Origin: an uncultured Victivallales bacterium
GTDB lineage: Bacteria; Verrucomicrobiota; Lentisphaeria; Oligosphaerales; JAFGRS01
Direction of reading: 5' to 3'
DNA length: 9,563 nucleotides
Assembly (NCBI GenBank): GCA_903834675.1
Contig: CAILKC010000840.1
Coordinates: forward strand, 1-9,563
Part shown: positions 6,401 through 9,563 of the stretch, in pieces
Layout of the letters: each line of letters starts with the position of its first letter
Numbering within the stretch: the stretch's first letter is position 1
Made by a program: the position numbers and the translations under genes
The notes under the pieces: generated by a model
Databases searched by the model: none
The model's input: the letters and a program-made list of their open reading frames with translations, nothing else
Told to the model about the DNA's origin: nothing

Positions 6401-9286
6401 TGGGACCACACCTCGGGAAGCAGTGGCCAGACCGGCGTCGACGTCACCATCGCCGGCGGCGAGACCGCCTTTAGCCTGGCCAGCGACAGCGTCGACCTCC
6501 CCGTGGCCGACCTCAACGACGCCCCGCTCATCACCGTCGGCACGGACCTGCGCCTGACGACCATCACCGAAGACAATACCGACCCGCCCGGCGACACGGT
6601 TCGGGCCCTGCTCGATAGCGACCCCGGTAGCCTCCATGCCATCAGCGATCCTGATTTCGGGGCGGCCGAAGGCATCGCCGTAACCGGGCTGACGGGAACC
6701 AGTACCGGCGTCTGGCAGTTCCGCCTGGCGGGCGCAACCGCCTGGACCCCCCTCGAAGCCGTGAGCGCCAGCGCCGCCACGCTGCTGCCTGCCGACGCCG
6801 GGTTGCGTTTCCTGCCTGCCCCCGCCTATAACAACGGCCAAACCGTGCGCCTCGCCTTCAGGGCCTGGGACCTCACTGCGGGCACCCCCGGCGCCAGCAG
6901 CGTGGACTCGACGGTCAATGGCGGTACCAACGCCTTCAGCACGGGCACCGCCGAGGCGACGCTCGTCGTTACGCCCGTCAACGACGCCCCCGTTCTCAAT
7001 CCGGCCGGCAACCTGGTGCTGACCGCAATCACTGAGGATGACACCGATCCGCCCGGCGACACCCTGGCGGCCATTCTTGGCAGTGACCTCAGCCTGCCCA
7101 CGCCCAGCACCGACCCCGACTTCGGAGCCCTGAGCGGCATCGCGATCACCGGCCTTAGCGACCTCGATAAGGGCGCCTGGCAGTACCGCCTCGCCGGCGC
7201 GTCCTCCTGGACCGCCTTCGCGCCGGTCAGCGAGAGCGCCGCCGTCTTGTTGCCCACCGACGCGCGGTTGCGCTACCTGCCGCTGCTGAGCGTCAACAAT
7301 GGCCACTCGTCCACCCTCACCTTCCGCGCCTGGGACCAGACCAGCGGCACGGTCGGCCAGAGTGGCGGAAACACCCTCGCCAACGGCGGTACCACCGCCT
7401 TCAGCACAGCGCTGGAAACCGCCACCCTCACCGTCACCGACGTCAACGACGCACCGGTTATCGAGAGCACGGTGGAACTGACCGCCCCTGAAATAGCCGC
7501 CGGGAACCCCGACCCGCCCGGCGCCGACGTGGAGAGCGTGCTGACCAGTGGCGCCCCCACAGACGGGATCTCCGACCCTGACCTCGGCGCGGTCAAGGGC
7601 ATTGCCGTGACCGACTTCGGAACCCTTTCCGGCGGCCGTTGGCAGTTCCTCCTGGCAGGGGCAAGCGCCTGGCTCGACGTGCCTGCCGTCAGCCCCACGG
7701 CGGCGCTGCTGCTGCCGCCGGATGCCAAGTTGCGCTTCGTGCCGCCGTCCAGCCTGACGGACGACCGCACCCTGACCGTGAGCTTCCGCGCCTGGGACCG
7801 CTCTTCCGGCGCCGCCGGAACCAAGGCTGACACCGGCAGCAACGGCGGCACCAGCGCCTTCAGCGCCGCCGCCTACACCTTCAAACTCACCGTGCGCGGC
7901 GGCGGGGATGTCGCCGAGAATTGGTGGTATCCGTCCTTCTCCTGGGAGCCGATTCTGGCCAGCGGCGCCAGCACTCCCTACGGGTGGTACCACGTGCAGG
8001 TCTTCGCGGCAGGCAACCTGGCCGAACCCTACTTCGAGGCCAACGTCCACGGCACCACCATGACCGCGGCAGAGTACTTCCTGGCTGCCTTCGACGGCTT
8101 CCCTGGCGGCCGCTGGCTATGGCGCTACCGGCCGTGGGTTCCCGCCCTGGGCGACAAGGGCTACGGTCCCTTCACCCCCGCCTCCCTGGCAGGCACCCCC
8201 GACCCGGCCTACGTGCTCGAGCTCGACTACGGCCCCGCCGCCGTGCCGACCGACCTCGCTATCACCCACCTCGCCCCGGCCACCCCGGGCCTCTACCTGC
8301 TCTCCTTCCGGGTCGGCAATGCCCGCGGCTACGAAGTCCAGATCGTGCGTAACGGCGACGGCCAGGTACGCACCTGGAGCCATGCCTTCATCCCCGGCGA
8401 AGACCCCGACAAGCAGCAGGGCACCCTCGCCACCCACGGCCTCGACAACCCGCCCATGGACCCGCCCCTGATTCCGCGCGACGAACTGGCCACCTTGGTA
8501 GTGAACCTGCCCGAGCCGGGCGTCTATCGGGCCTCTGTGCGCGGCTTCAACCCCACCGACGAACGCGACCGCCTGCCGCCCTTCACCTTTACGGAGTTCC
8601 CCGCGCCCATCACCGTGACCTCACGGCAGCCGGCCTATGCCCCGCCCCATGCCACCGGCATGATTCCGGGTGGCAGCGATCTCATCGCCATCCCGGGCAG
8701 CGCCGAGCTCATGCCACATCGACTGCAATGGGACCCCCTGCCCGGGGCGCAGCGCTTCGTGCTCTATCTGGCTGCCGCCAACGCCTCGCCGTTGTTCAAC
8801 TTTGAAGACGTCGGCAGCGCCACCCGCGTGGACGTGGCCCTGGTGCCGGGTTCCTACACCTGGCAGGTCGTCGGCCTCAACGACGAAGGGGCCGTGCCGC
8901 CGTACGGCGCCTGGAGTGCCGCGCAGCATTTCGAGGTCGTGCGCAGCCTCGAGCGGCCCGCCATGATCACCCGGGTCGAACGCTTCAGCGCCACCCAGAT
9001 CCGGGTCACCTGGGCCGCCGGCGGCGCCGCGCCCGATCTGGTCAGCGTCAGGCACTTCTACAGCGGTCAGCGCGCTTGGATCAACTCGGCCCCACGCGCC
9101 CTGGAGCAGGTCAACCTCCCCGCCTGCACCGGCATCCTCGAGATCGCCAGCCTCGACCGCGCCGGCTCGCACCGTGTGCTCCTGCGCGGCTACGTCCACA
9201 GCCCCTCCGGAGACCTGCCCGGCGAATGGCGCGTCTTCACCGTGCCGCGCCTGGACCTCACCGGCCGCCGGGCCACCCGGCGCTGA
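2..9286 (+). CDS. Giant multidomain extracellular protein with PKD repeats, cadherin-like repeats and a toroid-like domain (5'-partial)
   Basis: The frame is open from the left edge to TGA at 9284-9286, with no internal stop or frameshift. The GTG at 68 is probably internal: there is no Shine-Dalgarno sequence before it, and the 22 codons upstream read as the same domain (…FANGDT before VLVIQMQNG). The true start and any signal peptide are therefore missing. Domain order, numbering the GTG as residue 1: N-terminal conserved domain to ~140; Gly-rich block 142-311; PKD-type repeats 324-1384, two carrying inserted domains; toroid-like helical domain 1388-1771; two PKD repeats 1773-1994; four cadherin-like repeats 1995-2610; FnIII-like domains 2615-3072. 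PKD, cadherin-like and FnIII modules are typical of secreted or surface proteins, so I infer an adhesin or matrix/structural role outside the cell. No protease or glycosidase catalytic motif, sortase signal, PEP-CTERM tail or C-terminal membrane helix is seen; it ends in a basic RRATRR. The coding assignment is near certain, the biological role is not. Confidence 0.96.
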   Translation, partial: NLAAGTLSLPVANGSAFANGDTVLVIQMQNGTDGQVGFHEYATVAAGGGTNLLTLSAGLTYTYRSTLFDGAESQVAQVVRVPNYTSVTVRANASLTAPAWDGKCGGILVFFAGGTVTVEPNGLIHADARGFRGTDPRTSLYRYATGQQGESALGRGTQSFAANGSGGGGGQGRGSSGTDTAGGGGGGYGTTGGTAGGYSNGAGGVGGGSSGDLGLSTWLLGAGGGEGGADEDGGRPGNGGRGGGIVALRAARLVVDGAIRSSGANGGNASNDVGGGGCGMGGGGAGAGGSILLDVVVTGAGSLSATGGNGGGNNGCGGGGAGGGAGRIALSGSVLGVTSAPAASVPVLSLLAPQDVGATSDYAWDFGAGATASGMTAAHTFPNVEGDYPVRLTVTDPTGRSDSEVGLVRLRGDPPVANAGGPYTFDERYAVGGVWTVPLNGADSTDDSGKPLTYAWRLGNNLNESFNQLSPDGMPIPGLWTWSPGVSINGGAATIVGAGAWNNRYLGTVVQYPRVVGQSFCARILRTSGNEAMWGLKNTNNDFTYTQFYYAFYFVNSEIQIYESGSGRGRVAAFTNNVSYDVRIDVDYFGARYYLRQTGQPAWTLIYTSAHSADSPLRFGATVASGTHIFDDWTVTDSESALANPTVMYPRQGTYNASLTVTDSVLQEDTDSATITLVSGLPPTANPGGPYVIPESAANCNAWTLRFDGGLSSDPDSTLRTDGLSGIYRYAWDFGDGSSGTGQKPTHTYASNGAYTVTLTVWDQALQTASAQTTVTTQPGAPPVARPGAPYAVDEYAALAGLWTVSFDRADSSDDVGLCSYSWDFGDGSAFGTVAKPTHQYAAVGTYTVTLTVKDHALQEHRASTTVTVTANEPPVPDPAGPYLVDESYAHNGSWTYTFDGSGSTDDIAIWTYAWNFGDGGAETGATPTHVFARAGIFDATLTVTDNGRQARSATTQATVRGNGVPVADAGADITTEVGQPITLDASKSTDDFGIWTYDWDYDAPLNWDTGGGALEAGEVIIAGTWNWGDRYLVSTTATPRAPGASYTGRIGVAPNTSSERNVMWGLKDTSSNYSYTAFTYTIYFTNGRLRVYEQGSDRGDKGAYSEGRSYEARIDLKTAGATYYVRPVGTPTWTQIHDSTFADTSPLRLGVTVYSGVALCSDFRGPAGPLVLPPSLRHTDTSVEVVYSAPGTYHPTVTVTDHARQSNTATTVVTVLAGLPPVADNGGPYLTNEMLPTRLNGRSSRDDFGIRWYDWDFGDGQSQRTRNPWLDHVYQTAGTYLLTLTVTDYAGHTAVDTSSVNVSAAPVVACVPWQIQGGIEVPHDTLSGRQITLKGVCWSKTTPVTYTWDFGDGSATESGTATNLYKIEARHTYTGIEGTPFTARLTVTDADGRTATDTYPIRIRTPSIDVEINMAIDDGLWWLHGRQTRDTFTSGTYADTAIGYGYWTNANGYGEANYKISPTASALQGFHVNGHRETGDIRQDPYVETTGRGMRYITSAMRPIAIGMQTYGDPDTNRNTIGIETSLNSDQRVPYELGQAMDALVASGETGTYAITGTPLLLHRTYQGIVTDMVDAYAWGQSDGTAGGGWRYTWHQHPDNSAAQWGAIGLLAAEEVFSVKVPQWVKDRNNVWLTYSWDGTGFGYEGPGNGNCTTPSGMVQLAFVGANAIDDPNTAADDRDRRWATAENYIASQWNTSWWHPNSSHNNRFSYYAYYAFTKAMRVAKPHAVERLKSTGLDWFKDDTNGIARRLINRQLADGNWPKDNSGGSSNYVGDDLTTAWSVVMLSPTLFVQPPVADAGENRVWGLDVTLRLDGSRSYHLDPFRAIVRYEWDLDQDGIYDTSSTTDPTVQVTYTPPGLLINGSPGGSAGTTYPLDSLPRSLTVALRVTDNNATAISDVDTVTITLAIPPRPPIAAAGGPYQARVGVPITLNGGGSFDIDPSDSIMAWEWDTDGDRVYDDASGETVQVTFSSVGLFNLGLRVTDDAVMNDLNHDGVRDPEERLEGFDFTTVTVVTNSAPILNRSARLRFTGITEDTADPAGDTVEALLASDPAVPTPATDPDDDPIGIAVTGLTQPDKGIWQYKPGDSGDWLAFPDTLSAGSAVLLSAGSRIRFVPDLAYNNGQTASLEFQAWDHTSGSSGQTGVDVTIAGGETAFSLASDSVDLPVADLNDAPLITVGTDLRLTTITEDNTDPPGDTVRALLDSDPGSLHAISDPDFGAAEGIAVTGLTGTSTGVWQFRLAGATAWTPLEAVSASAATLLPADAGLRFLPAPAYNNGQTVRLAFRAWDLTAGTPGASSVDSTVNGGTNAFSTGTAEATLVVTPVNDAPVLNPAGNLVLTAITEDDTDPPGDTLAAILGSDLSLPTPSTDPDFGALSGIAITGLSDLDKGAWQYRLAGASSWTAFAPVSESAAVLLPTDARLRYLPLLSVNNGHSSTLTFRAWDQTSGTVGQSGGNTLANGGTTAFSTALETATLTVTDVNDAPVIESTVELTAPEIAAGNPDPPGADVESVLTSGAPTDGISDPDLGAVKGIAVTDFGTLSGGRWQFLLAGASAWLDVPAVSPTAALLLPPDAKLRFVPPSSLTDDRTLTVSFRAWDRSSGAAGTKADTGSNGGTSAFSAAAYTFKLTVRGGGDVAENWWYPSFSWEPILASGASTPYGWYHVQVFAAGNLAEPYFEANVHGTTMTAAEYFLAAFDGFPGGRWLWRYRPWVPALGDKGYGPFTPASLAGTPDPAYVLELDYGPAAVPTDLAITHLAPATPGLYLLSFRVGNARGYEVQIVRNGDGQVRTWSHAFIPGEDPDKQQGTLATHGLDNPPMDPPLIPRDELATLVVNLPEPGVYRASVRGFNPTDERDRLPPFTFTEFPAPITVTSRQPAYAPPHATGMIPGGSDLIAIPGSAELMPHRLQWDPLPGAQRFVLYLAAANASPLFNFEDVGSATRVDVALVPGSYTWQVVGLNDEGAVPPYGAWSAAQHFEVVRSLERPAMITRVERFSATQIRVTWAAGGAAPDLVSVRHFYSGQRAWINSAPRALEQVNLPACTGILEIASLDRAGSHRVLLRGYVHSPSGDLPGEWRVFTVPRLDLTGRRATRR
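491..1000 (+). other. Glycine-rich domain, candidate polyglycine-II or loose beta-solenoid fold
   Basis: Residues about 142-311 are dominated by Gly runs (GGGGGQGRG, GGGGGGYGTTGG, GAGGGEGG, GGCGMGGGGAGAGG, GGGGAGGGAG). They are interrupted by short hydrophobic stretches that look like strands: IVALRAARLVVDGAIRSSG (near base 736), SILLDVVV and RIALSG. The alternation of Gly-rich and strand-like stretches repeats about three times, which argues for a structured domain rather than simple low-complexity filler. Two cysteines, C256 and C294, each sit inside a Gly run and could form a disulfide. Glycine-rich domains that form polyglycine-II helices are known, for example in the ALK/LTK receptors; similarity to those is an inference from composition only. 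The GGC/GGT-rich coding gives this part an extreme base composition. Confidence 0.7.
1037..1234 (+). other. PKD repeat 1 (short, degenerate)
   Basis: Residues 324-389 contain YAWDFGAGATASG, HTFPNVEGDYPVRLTVTD and a closing strand SEVGLVRL. These match the second half of a PKD beta-sandwich (W-D-F-G-x-G, then H-x-F/Y, then G-x-Y-x-V-x-L-x-V-x-D). The usual first-half signature PPVANAGGPY is missing; in its place is VPVLSLLAPQDVGATSD. The unit is shorter than the later copies and joins the Gly-rich block directly to the PKD array. Confidence 0.7.
1241..2044 (+). other. PKD repeat 2, split by an inserted domain
   Basis: The first half is residues 392-437: PPVANAGGPYTFDE, then an extended A-B region (VGGVWTVPLNGADSTDD), then YAWRLG. 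At the point where the normal DFGDG loop should follow, about 184 residues of unrelated sequence intervene. The repeat then resumes at about 622 with YPRQGTYNASLTVTDS and the closing strand ATITLV, just before the next PPTANPGGPY. Both halves are needed to make one complete PKD sandwich, so I read this as a nested domain insertion rather than two broken repeats. Confidence 0.75.
1379..1930 (+). other. Inserted lectin/laminin-G-like domain, copy 1
   Basis: Residues about 438-621 sit inside PKD repeat 2. Landmarks are WNNRYL, PRVVGQSF, MWGLKNT, FYYAFYFVN, IQIYESGSGRG, YDVRIDVDY, YYLRQTGQPAWTLIY, SPLRFGATVASG and FDDWTV. Alternating aromatic and hydrophobic strands, a 'MWGLK' strand and an 'F-D-D-W-x-V' closing strand are what I expect of a concanavalin-A/laminin-G-like jelly roll, a fold often used for carbohydrate binding. 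The fold call is inference; no exact family was matched. A clearly homologous second copy occupies the equivalent place in PKD repeat 6. Confidence 0.65.
2045..2893 (+). other. PKD repeats 3, 4 and 5 (intact tandem array)
   Basis: Repeat 3 covers residues 660-758, repeat 4 760-851, repeat 5 852-942. Each opens with PP-[TV]-[AP]-x-P-[GA]-[GA]-PY and has a central W-[DN]-F-G-D-G, then PTH-[TQV]-[YF], then G-x-[YF]-x-[VA]-T-L-T-V and a final T-x-[VT] strand. The central motifs read YAWDFGDGSSG, YSWDFGDGSAFG and YAWNFGDGG. PKD domains are ~80-90 residue Ig-like sandwiches found in secreted and surface proteins, often acting as spacers or mediating interaction. These copies are longer than typical because of an extra segment around an aromatic WT pair between the PY and DD positions. 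Confidence 0.92.
2894..3658 (+). other. PKD repeat 6, split by an inserted domain
   Basis: The first half is residues 943-983: VPVADAGADITTEVGQPITL, then STDDFGIWTYDWDYDAP. The second half resumes at about 1159 with DTSVEVVYSAPGTYHPTVTV, then TDHARQSNTATTVVTV, and stops just before PPVADNGGPY of the next repeat. About 175 residues of unrelated sequence replace the DFGDG loop, at the same structural position as in repeat 2. The first-half sequence (EVGQPITLDAS) is the compact, classic PKD form and lacks the WT-containing extra segment of repeats 2-5. Confidence 0.75.
3017..3541 (+). other. Inserted lectin/laminin-G-like domain, copy 2
   Basis: Residues about 984-1158 repeat the landmarks of copy 1 in the same order: WGDRYL, PRAPGASY, MWGLKDT, FTYTIYFTN, LRVYEQGSDRG, YEARIDL, YYVRPVGTPTWTQIH, SPLRLGVTVYSG. 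The closing strand is less well kept: where copy 1 has FDDWTV this copy has CSDFRGPAG. A Cys1139 appears here and not at the equivalent place in copy 1. The protein-level similarity is obvious by eye but the copies have diverged well beyond a recent duplication. Ligand binding, probably to carbohydrate, is a reasonable guess but not shown. Confidence 0.65.
3662..4219 (+). other. PKD repeats 7 and 8
   Basis: Repeat 7 (residues 1199-1284) has PPVADNGGPYLTNE, WYDWDFGDGQS, HVYQTAGTYLLTLTVTD and VDTSSVNV. Repeat 8 (1285-1384) lacks the PPVAxxGGPY opening and starts PVVACVPWQIQGG; it then has YTWDFGDGSATESG, RHTYTGIEGTPFTARLTVTD and DTYPIRI. Repeat 8 has two cysteines (in VVACV and GVCWS) that could form an internal disulfide. 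It directly abuts the toroid-like domain with a very short linker (RTPSIDVEIN). Confidence 0.88.
4229..5380 (+). other. Helical toroid-like domain (resembles terpenoid cyclase / prenyltransferase fold), no catalytic motif seen
   Basis: Residues 1388-1771 differ from everything around them: rich in Trp, Tyr, Ala, Asn and His, with helix-like segments instead of Thr/Val-rich strands. Landmarks are AIDDGLWWLHGRQ, TGRGMRYITSAM, YELGQAMDALVASG, SAAQWGAIGLLAAEEVF, FGYEGPGNGNCTTPSG followed by MVQLAFVGA, RRWATAENYIASQW, FSYYAYYAFTKAMR and RLINRQLADGNWP. The last contains Q-x-x-D-G-x-W (Q1734-W1740), like the QW motif of squalene/hopene cyclases and related alpha/alpha toroids, and repeats of helix pair plus Gly-Trp turn fit that fold. 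I see no DxDD acid motif and no convincing Asp/Cys/His zinc site, so I do not call it an enzyme. It is flanked directly by PKD repeats 8 and 9, making it a module in the chain. Confidence 0.55.
5384..6049 (+). other. PKD repeats 9 and 10 with Asp-rich, calcium-type loops
   Basis: Repeat 9 (residues 1773-1887) opens PPVADAGENRVWGLDVTL and has YEWDLDQDGIYD, then VQVTYTPPG and LTVALRVTDNNA. Repeat 10 (1891-1994) opens PPIAAAGGPYQARVGVPITL and has WEWDTDGDRVYDD, then VQVTFSSVGLFNLGLRVTDD. In both, the DFGDG loop of earlier copies is replaced by a D-x-D-x-D-G or D-x-D-G-D loop. Both are longer than repeats 3-5, with extra residues after VTYTPPG in repeat 9 and after RVTDD in repeat 10. The change in subtype at this point suggests these two were acquired separately from the upstream PKD array. 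Confidence 0.85.
5972..6007 (+). other. EF-hand-like calcium loop in PKD repeat 10
   Basis: Residues 1969-1980 read DLNHDGVRDPEE. Acidic or Asn residues fall at loop positions 1, 3, 5, 9 and 12, with Gly at 6 and a hydrophobic Val at 7, the full EF-hand pattern. A similar loop, DLDQDGIYDTSS (bases 5501-5536), lies in repeat 9 but ends in Ser instead of Glu. Calcium binding to stabilise the stalk is inference. Confidence 0.6.
6050..7897 (+). repeat. Four cadherin/VCBS-like repeats, 155 residues each (A-D)
   Basis: Repeats start at the Asn of N-[DS]-A-P at bases 6050, 6515, 6980 and 7445, so A, B and C are each exactly 465 bp (155 residues). D ends at about 7897 (151 residues) as it runs into the next domain. 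Each contains, in order, ITED-x-[TA]-DPPGDT (weaker in D), SDPDFGA-x-x-GIAVTGL, G-x-WQ[YF]-x-LAGA-x-x-W, SAA-x-LLP-x-D-A-x-LRF-x-P, NNG, F-x-AWD-x-[TS]-[SA]-G and GG-x-x-AFS, then a strand leading into the next NDAP. B and C align without gaps and are identical at a little over half of positions by eye count. Such repeats form extended beta-sandwich rods in large secreted bacterial proteins. D has lost the Asp cluster of ITEDxTDPP (it reads PEIAAGNPDPPG), and its D-R-T replaces NNG. Confidence 0.9.
7910..9283 (+). other. C-terminal series of FnIII-like beta-sandwich domains
   Basis: Residues 2615-3072 appear to hold about four sandwich units. Unit 1 (~2615-2709) has FSWEPILASGASTPYGWYHVQVF and RWLWRYRPW. 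Unit 2 (~2726-2844) has LYLLSFRVGNARGYEVQIV and VYRASVRGFN. Unit 3 (~2879-2958) has HRLQWDPLPGAQRFVLYL and YTWQVVGLNDEG with a closing HFEVV. Unit 4 (~2962-3072) has IRVTWAAGG, VSVRHFYSG and HRVLLRGYV. The W-x-P-x-x-G/A-x-x-Y/F-x-L/V pattern followed by a Y-x-W/A-x-V-x-A/G strand is the usual FnIII-like signature, but these are divergent and the boundaries are approximate. The chain ends RLDLTGRRATRR with no recognisable sorting or anchoring signal. Confidence 0.6.
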
Positions 9287-9292
9287 ACCCGA

Positions 9293-9331
9293 ACTCCGGT
9301 GAAACGGGCTACCGCCGAGTTTCACCGGAGT
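9293..9331. terminator. Perfect 13-bp hairpin just after the stop codon, possible transcription end
   Basis: The arms ACTCCGGTGAAAC (9293-9305) and GTTTCACCGGAGT (9319-9331) are exact reverse complements around a 13-base loop. In the loop, GGC (9307-9309) can also pair with GCC (9314-9316) around TACC. The hairpin starts six bases after the TGA, which is where a terminator or mRNA 3'-end stabiliser would lie. There is no T-run after either arm, so it is not a classic Rho-independent terminator. It could equally be an mRNA-protecting hairpin or a dispersed repeat. Confidence 0.55.
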
Positions 9332-9401
9332 GGCAGGGCTGTTTCTCGACCTGTGTAATAATAGAGTCCGTCTGAAGCGCTGAAGGCGCGCTGCCATACC
9401 A

Positions 9402-9552
9402 GCCCAGGGCAACGCCCTGGGAATAGAATGGTTATGGGTTTGAGCCCTGTAGGGGCGAGCCATCTACCCTACCTTCGCGCCGAGGTCGCATGGTCCGCCC
9501 CTTCAGGGCTCAATCTTCGCTGTGGACGGGTACCCCGGGCGTTGCCCTGGGC
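9402..9552. repeat. REP/MITE-like nested inverted repeat (~151 bp)
   Basis: The outer arms 9402-9421 (GCCCAGGGCAACGCCCTGGG) and 9533-9552 are reverse complements at 19 of 20 positions. Each is also a small palindrome by itself: CCCAGGGC at 9403-9410 pairs with GCCCTGGG at 9414-9421 around AAC. The inner arms 9442-9457 (GAGCCCTGTAGGGGCG) and 9496-9511 are reverse complements at 15 of 16 positions. The spacers between outer and inner arms are 20 and 21 bases, so the element is nearly symmetric about a 38-base centre. I recognise CCCAGGGCAACGCCCTGGG-type palindromes as dispersed intergenic elements in several large bacterial genomes. No transposase is present, so any movement would need one supplied in trans. 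Confidence 0.75.
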
Positions 9553-9563
9553 GCCCGAAACGC

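Larger units (their letters stand above)
9287..9563. other. Non-coding stretch after the gene; no gene seen
   Basis: These 277 bases follow the giant gene and contain the hairpin at 9293-9331 and the nested inverted repeat at 9402-9552. Between them (9332-9401) is a less GC-rich segment with TAATAAT at 9356-9362 but no matching -35 box. Open frames entering this stretch from either strand overlap the palindromes and the big gene in shadow frames and have no credible start. No tRNA or other RNA gene was recognised. Confidence 0.7.

Noticed and set aside
6050..7897. CRISPR array from the regular spacing of repeats
   Set aside because: The 465-bp units are diverged coding repeats in one open frame, not short identical repeats with unique spacers.
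5213..8050. 945-residue open frame on the minus strand inside the big gene
   Set aside because: It lies antisense to well-conserved PKD and cadherin-like repeats. Its translation is rich in Gly, Val, Ala, Arg and Asp with no domain signature. Such long antisense frames are expected where third codon positions are nearly all G or C.
9332..9362. Promoter with -10 TAATAAT at 9356-9362
   Set aside because: No -35-like hexamer lies 16-18 bases upstream and no gene start follows; a single AT-rich hexamer is not enough.
8621..9463. 280-residue minus-strand open frame from the 3' non-coding part into the gene
   Set aside because: Its first residues (IPRALPWAG) are just a translation of the palindromic repeat at 9402-9421. 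The rest is antisense to the FnIII-like domains.

Overview
The window is almost entirely one protein-coding gene. A single uninterrupted reading frame on the + strand runs in from the left edge (first full codon at 2) to a TGA at 9284-9286, about 3,095 codons. The true start, and any signal peptide, lie upstream of the window. The remaining 277 bases hold a strong hairpin just after the stop and a ~150-bp nested inverted-repeat element; no gene is seen there. The DNA is very GC-rich with heavy G/C use in third codon positions, so long open frames also appear in the other frames. I judge these to be shadows.

The protein is a mosaic of extracellular-type domains. In order (residue 1 = the GTG at 68; residue n begins at base 65+3n): a conserved N-terminal beta-rich domain (to ~140); a glycine-rich block (~142-311); a run of PKD-type beta-sandwich repeats (324-1384), two of which are split by a ~160-185 residue homologous, lectin/laminin-G-like domain inserted at the same point; a ~385-residue aromatic-rich, probably all-helical domain resembling the terpenoid-cyclase/prenyltransferase toroid fold (1388-1771); two more PKD repeats with EF-hand-like Asp-rich loops (1773-1994); four cadherin/VCBS-like repeats with an exact 155-residue period (1995-2610); and several fibronectin-III-like sandwich domains to the C-terminus (2615-3072). 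No sortase motif, PEP-CTERM-type tail or transmembrane anchor is visible at the C-terminus. The likely role is a very large secreted or cell-surface adhesin or structural protein, but no substrate or partner can be read from the sequence.

The organism is most likely a high-GC, environmental Gram-negative-type bacterium with a large genome. Such repeat-rich giants, and 'CCCAGGGCAACGCCCTGGG'-type palindromes after genes, fit groups such as purple sulfur or related Gammaproteobacteria, Planctomycetota or Myxococcota. That placement comes from general knowledge and the sequence does not settle it. No multi-gene system can be shown here: with only one gene, the points of interest are the protein's architecture and the repeat element behind it.
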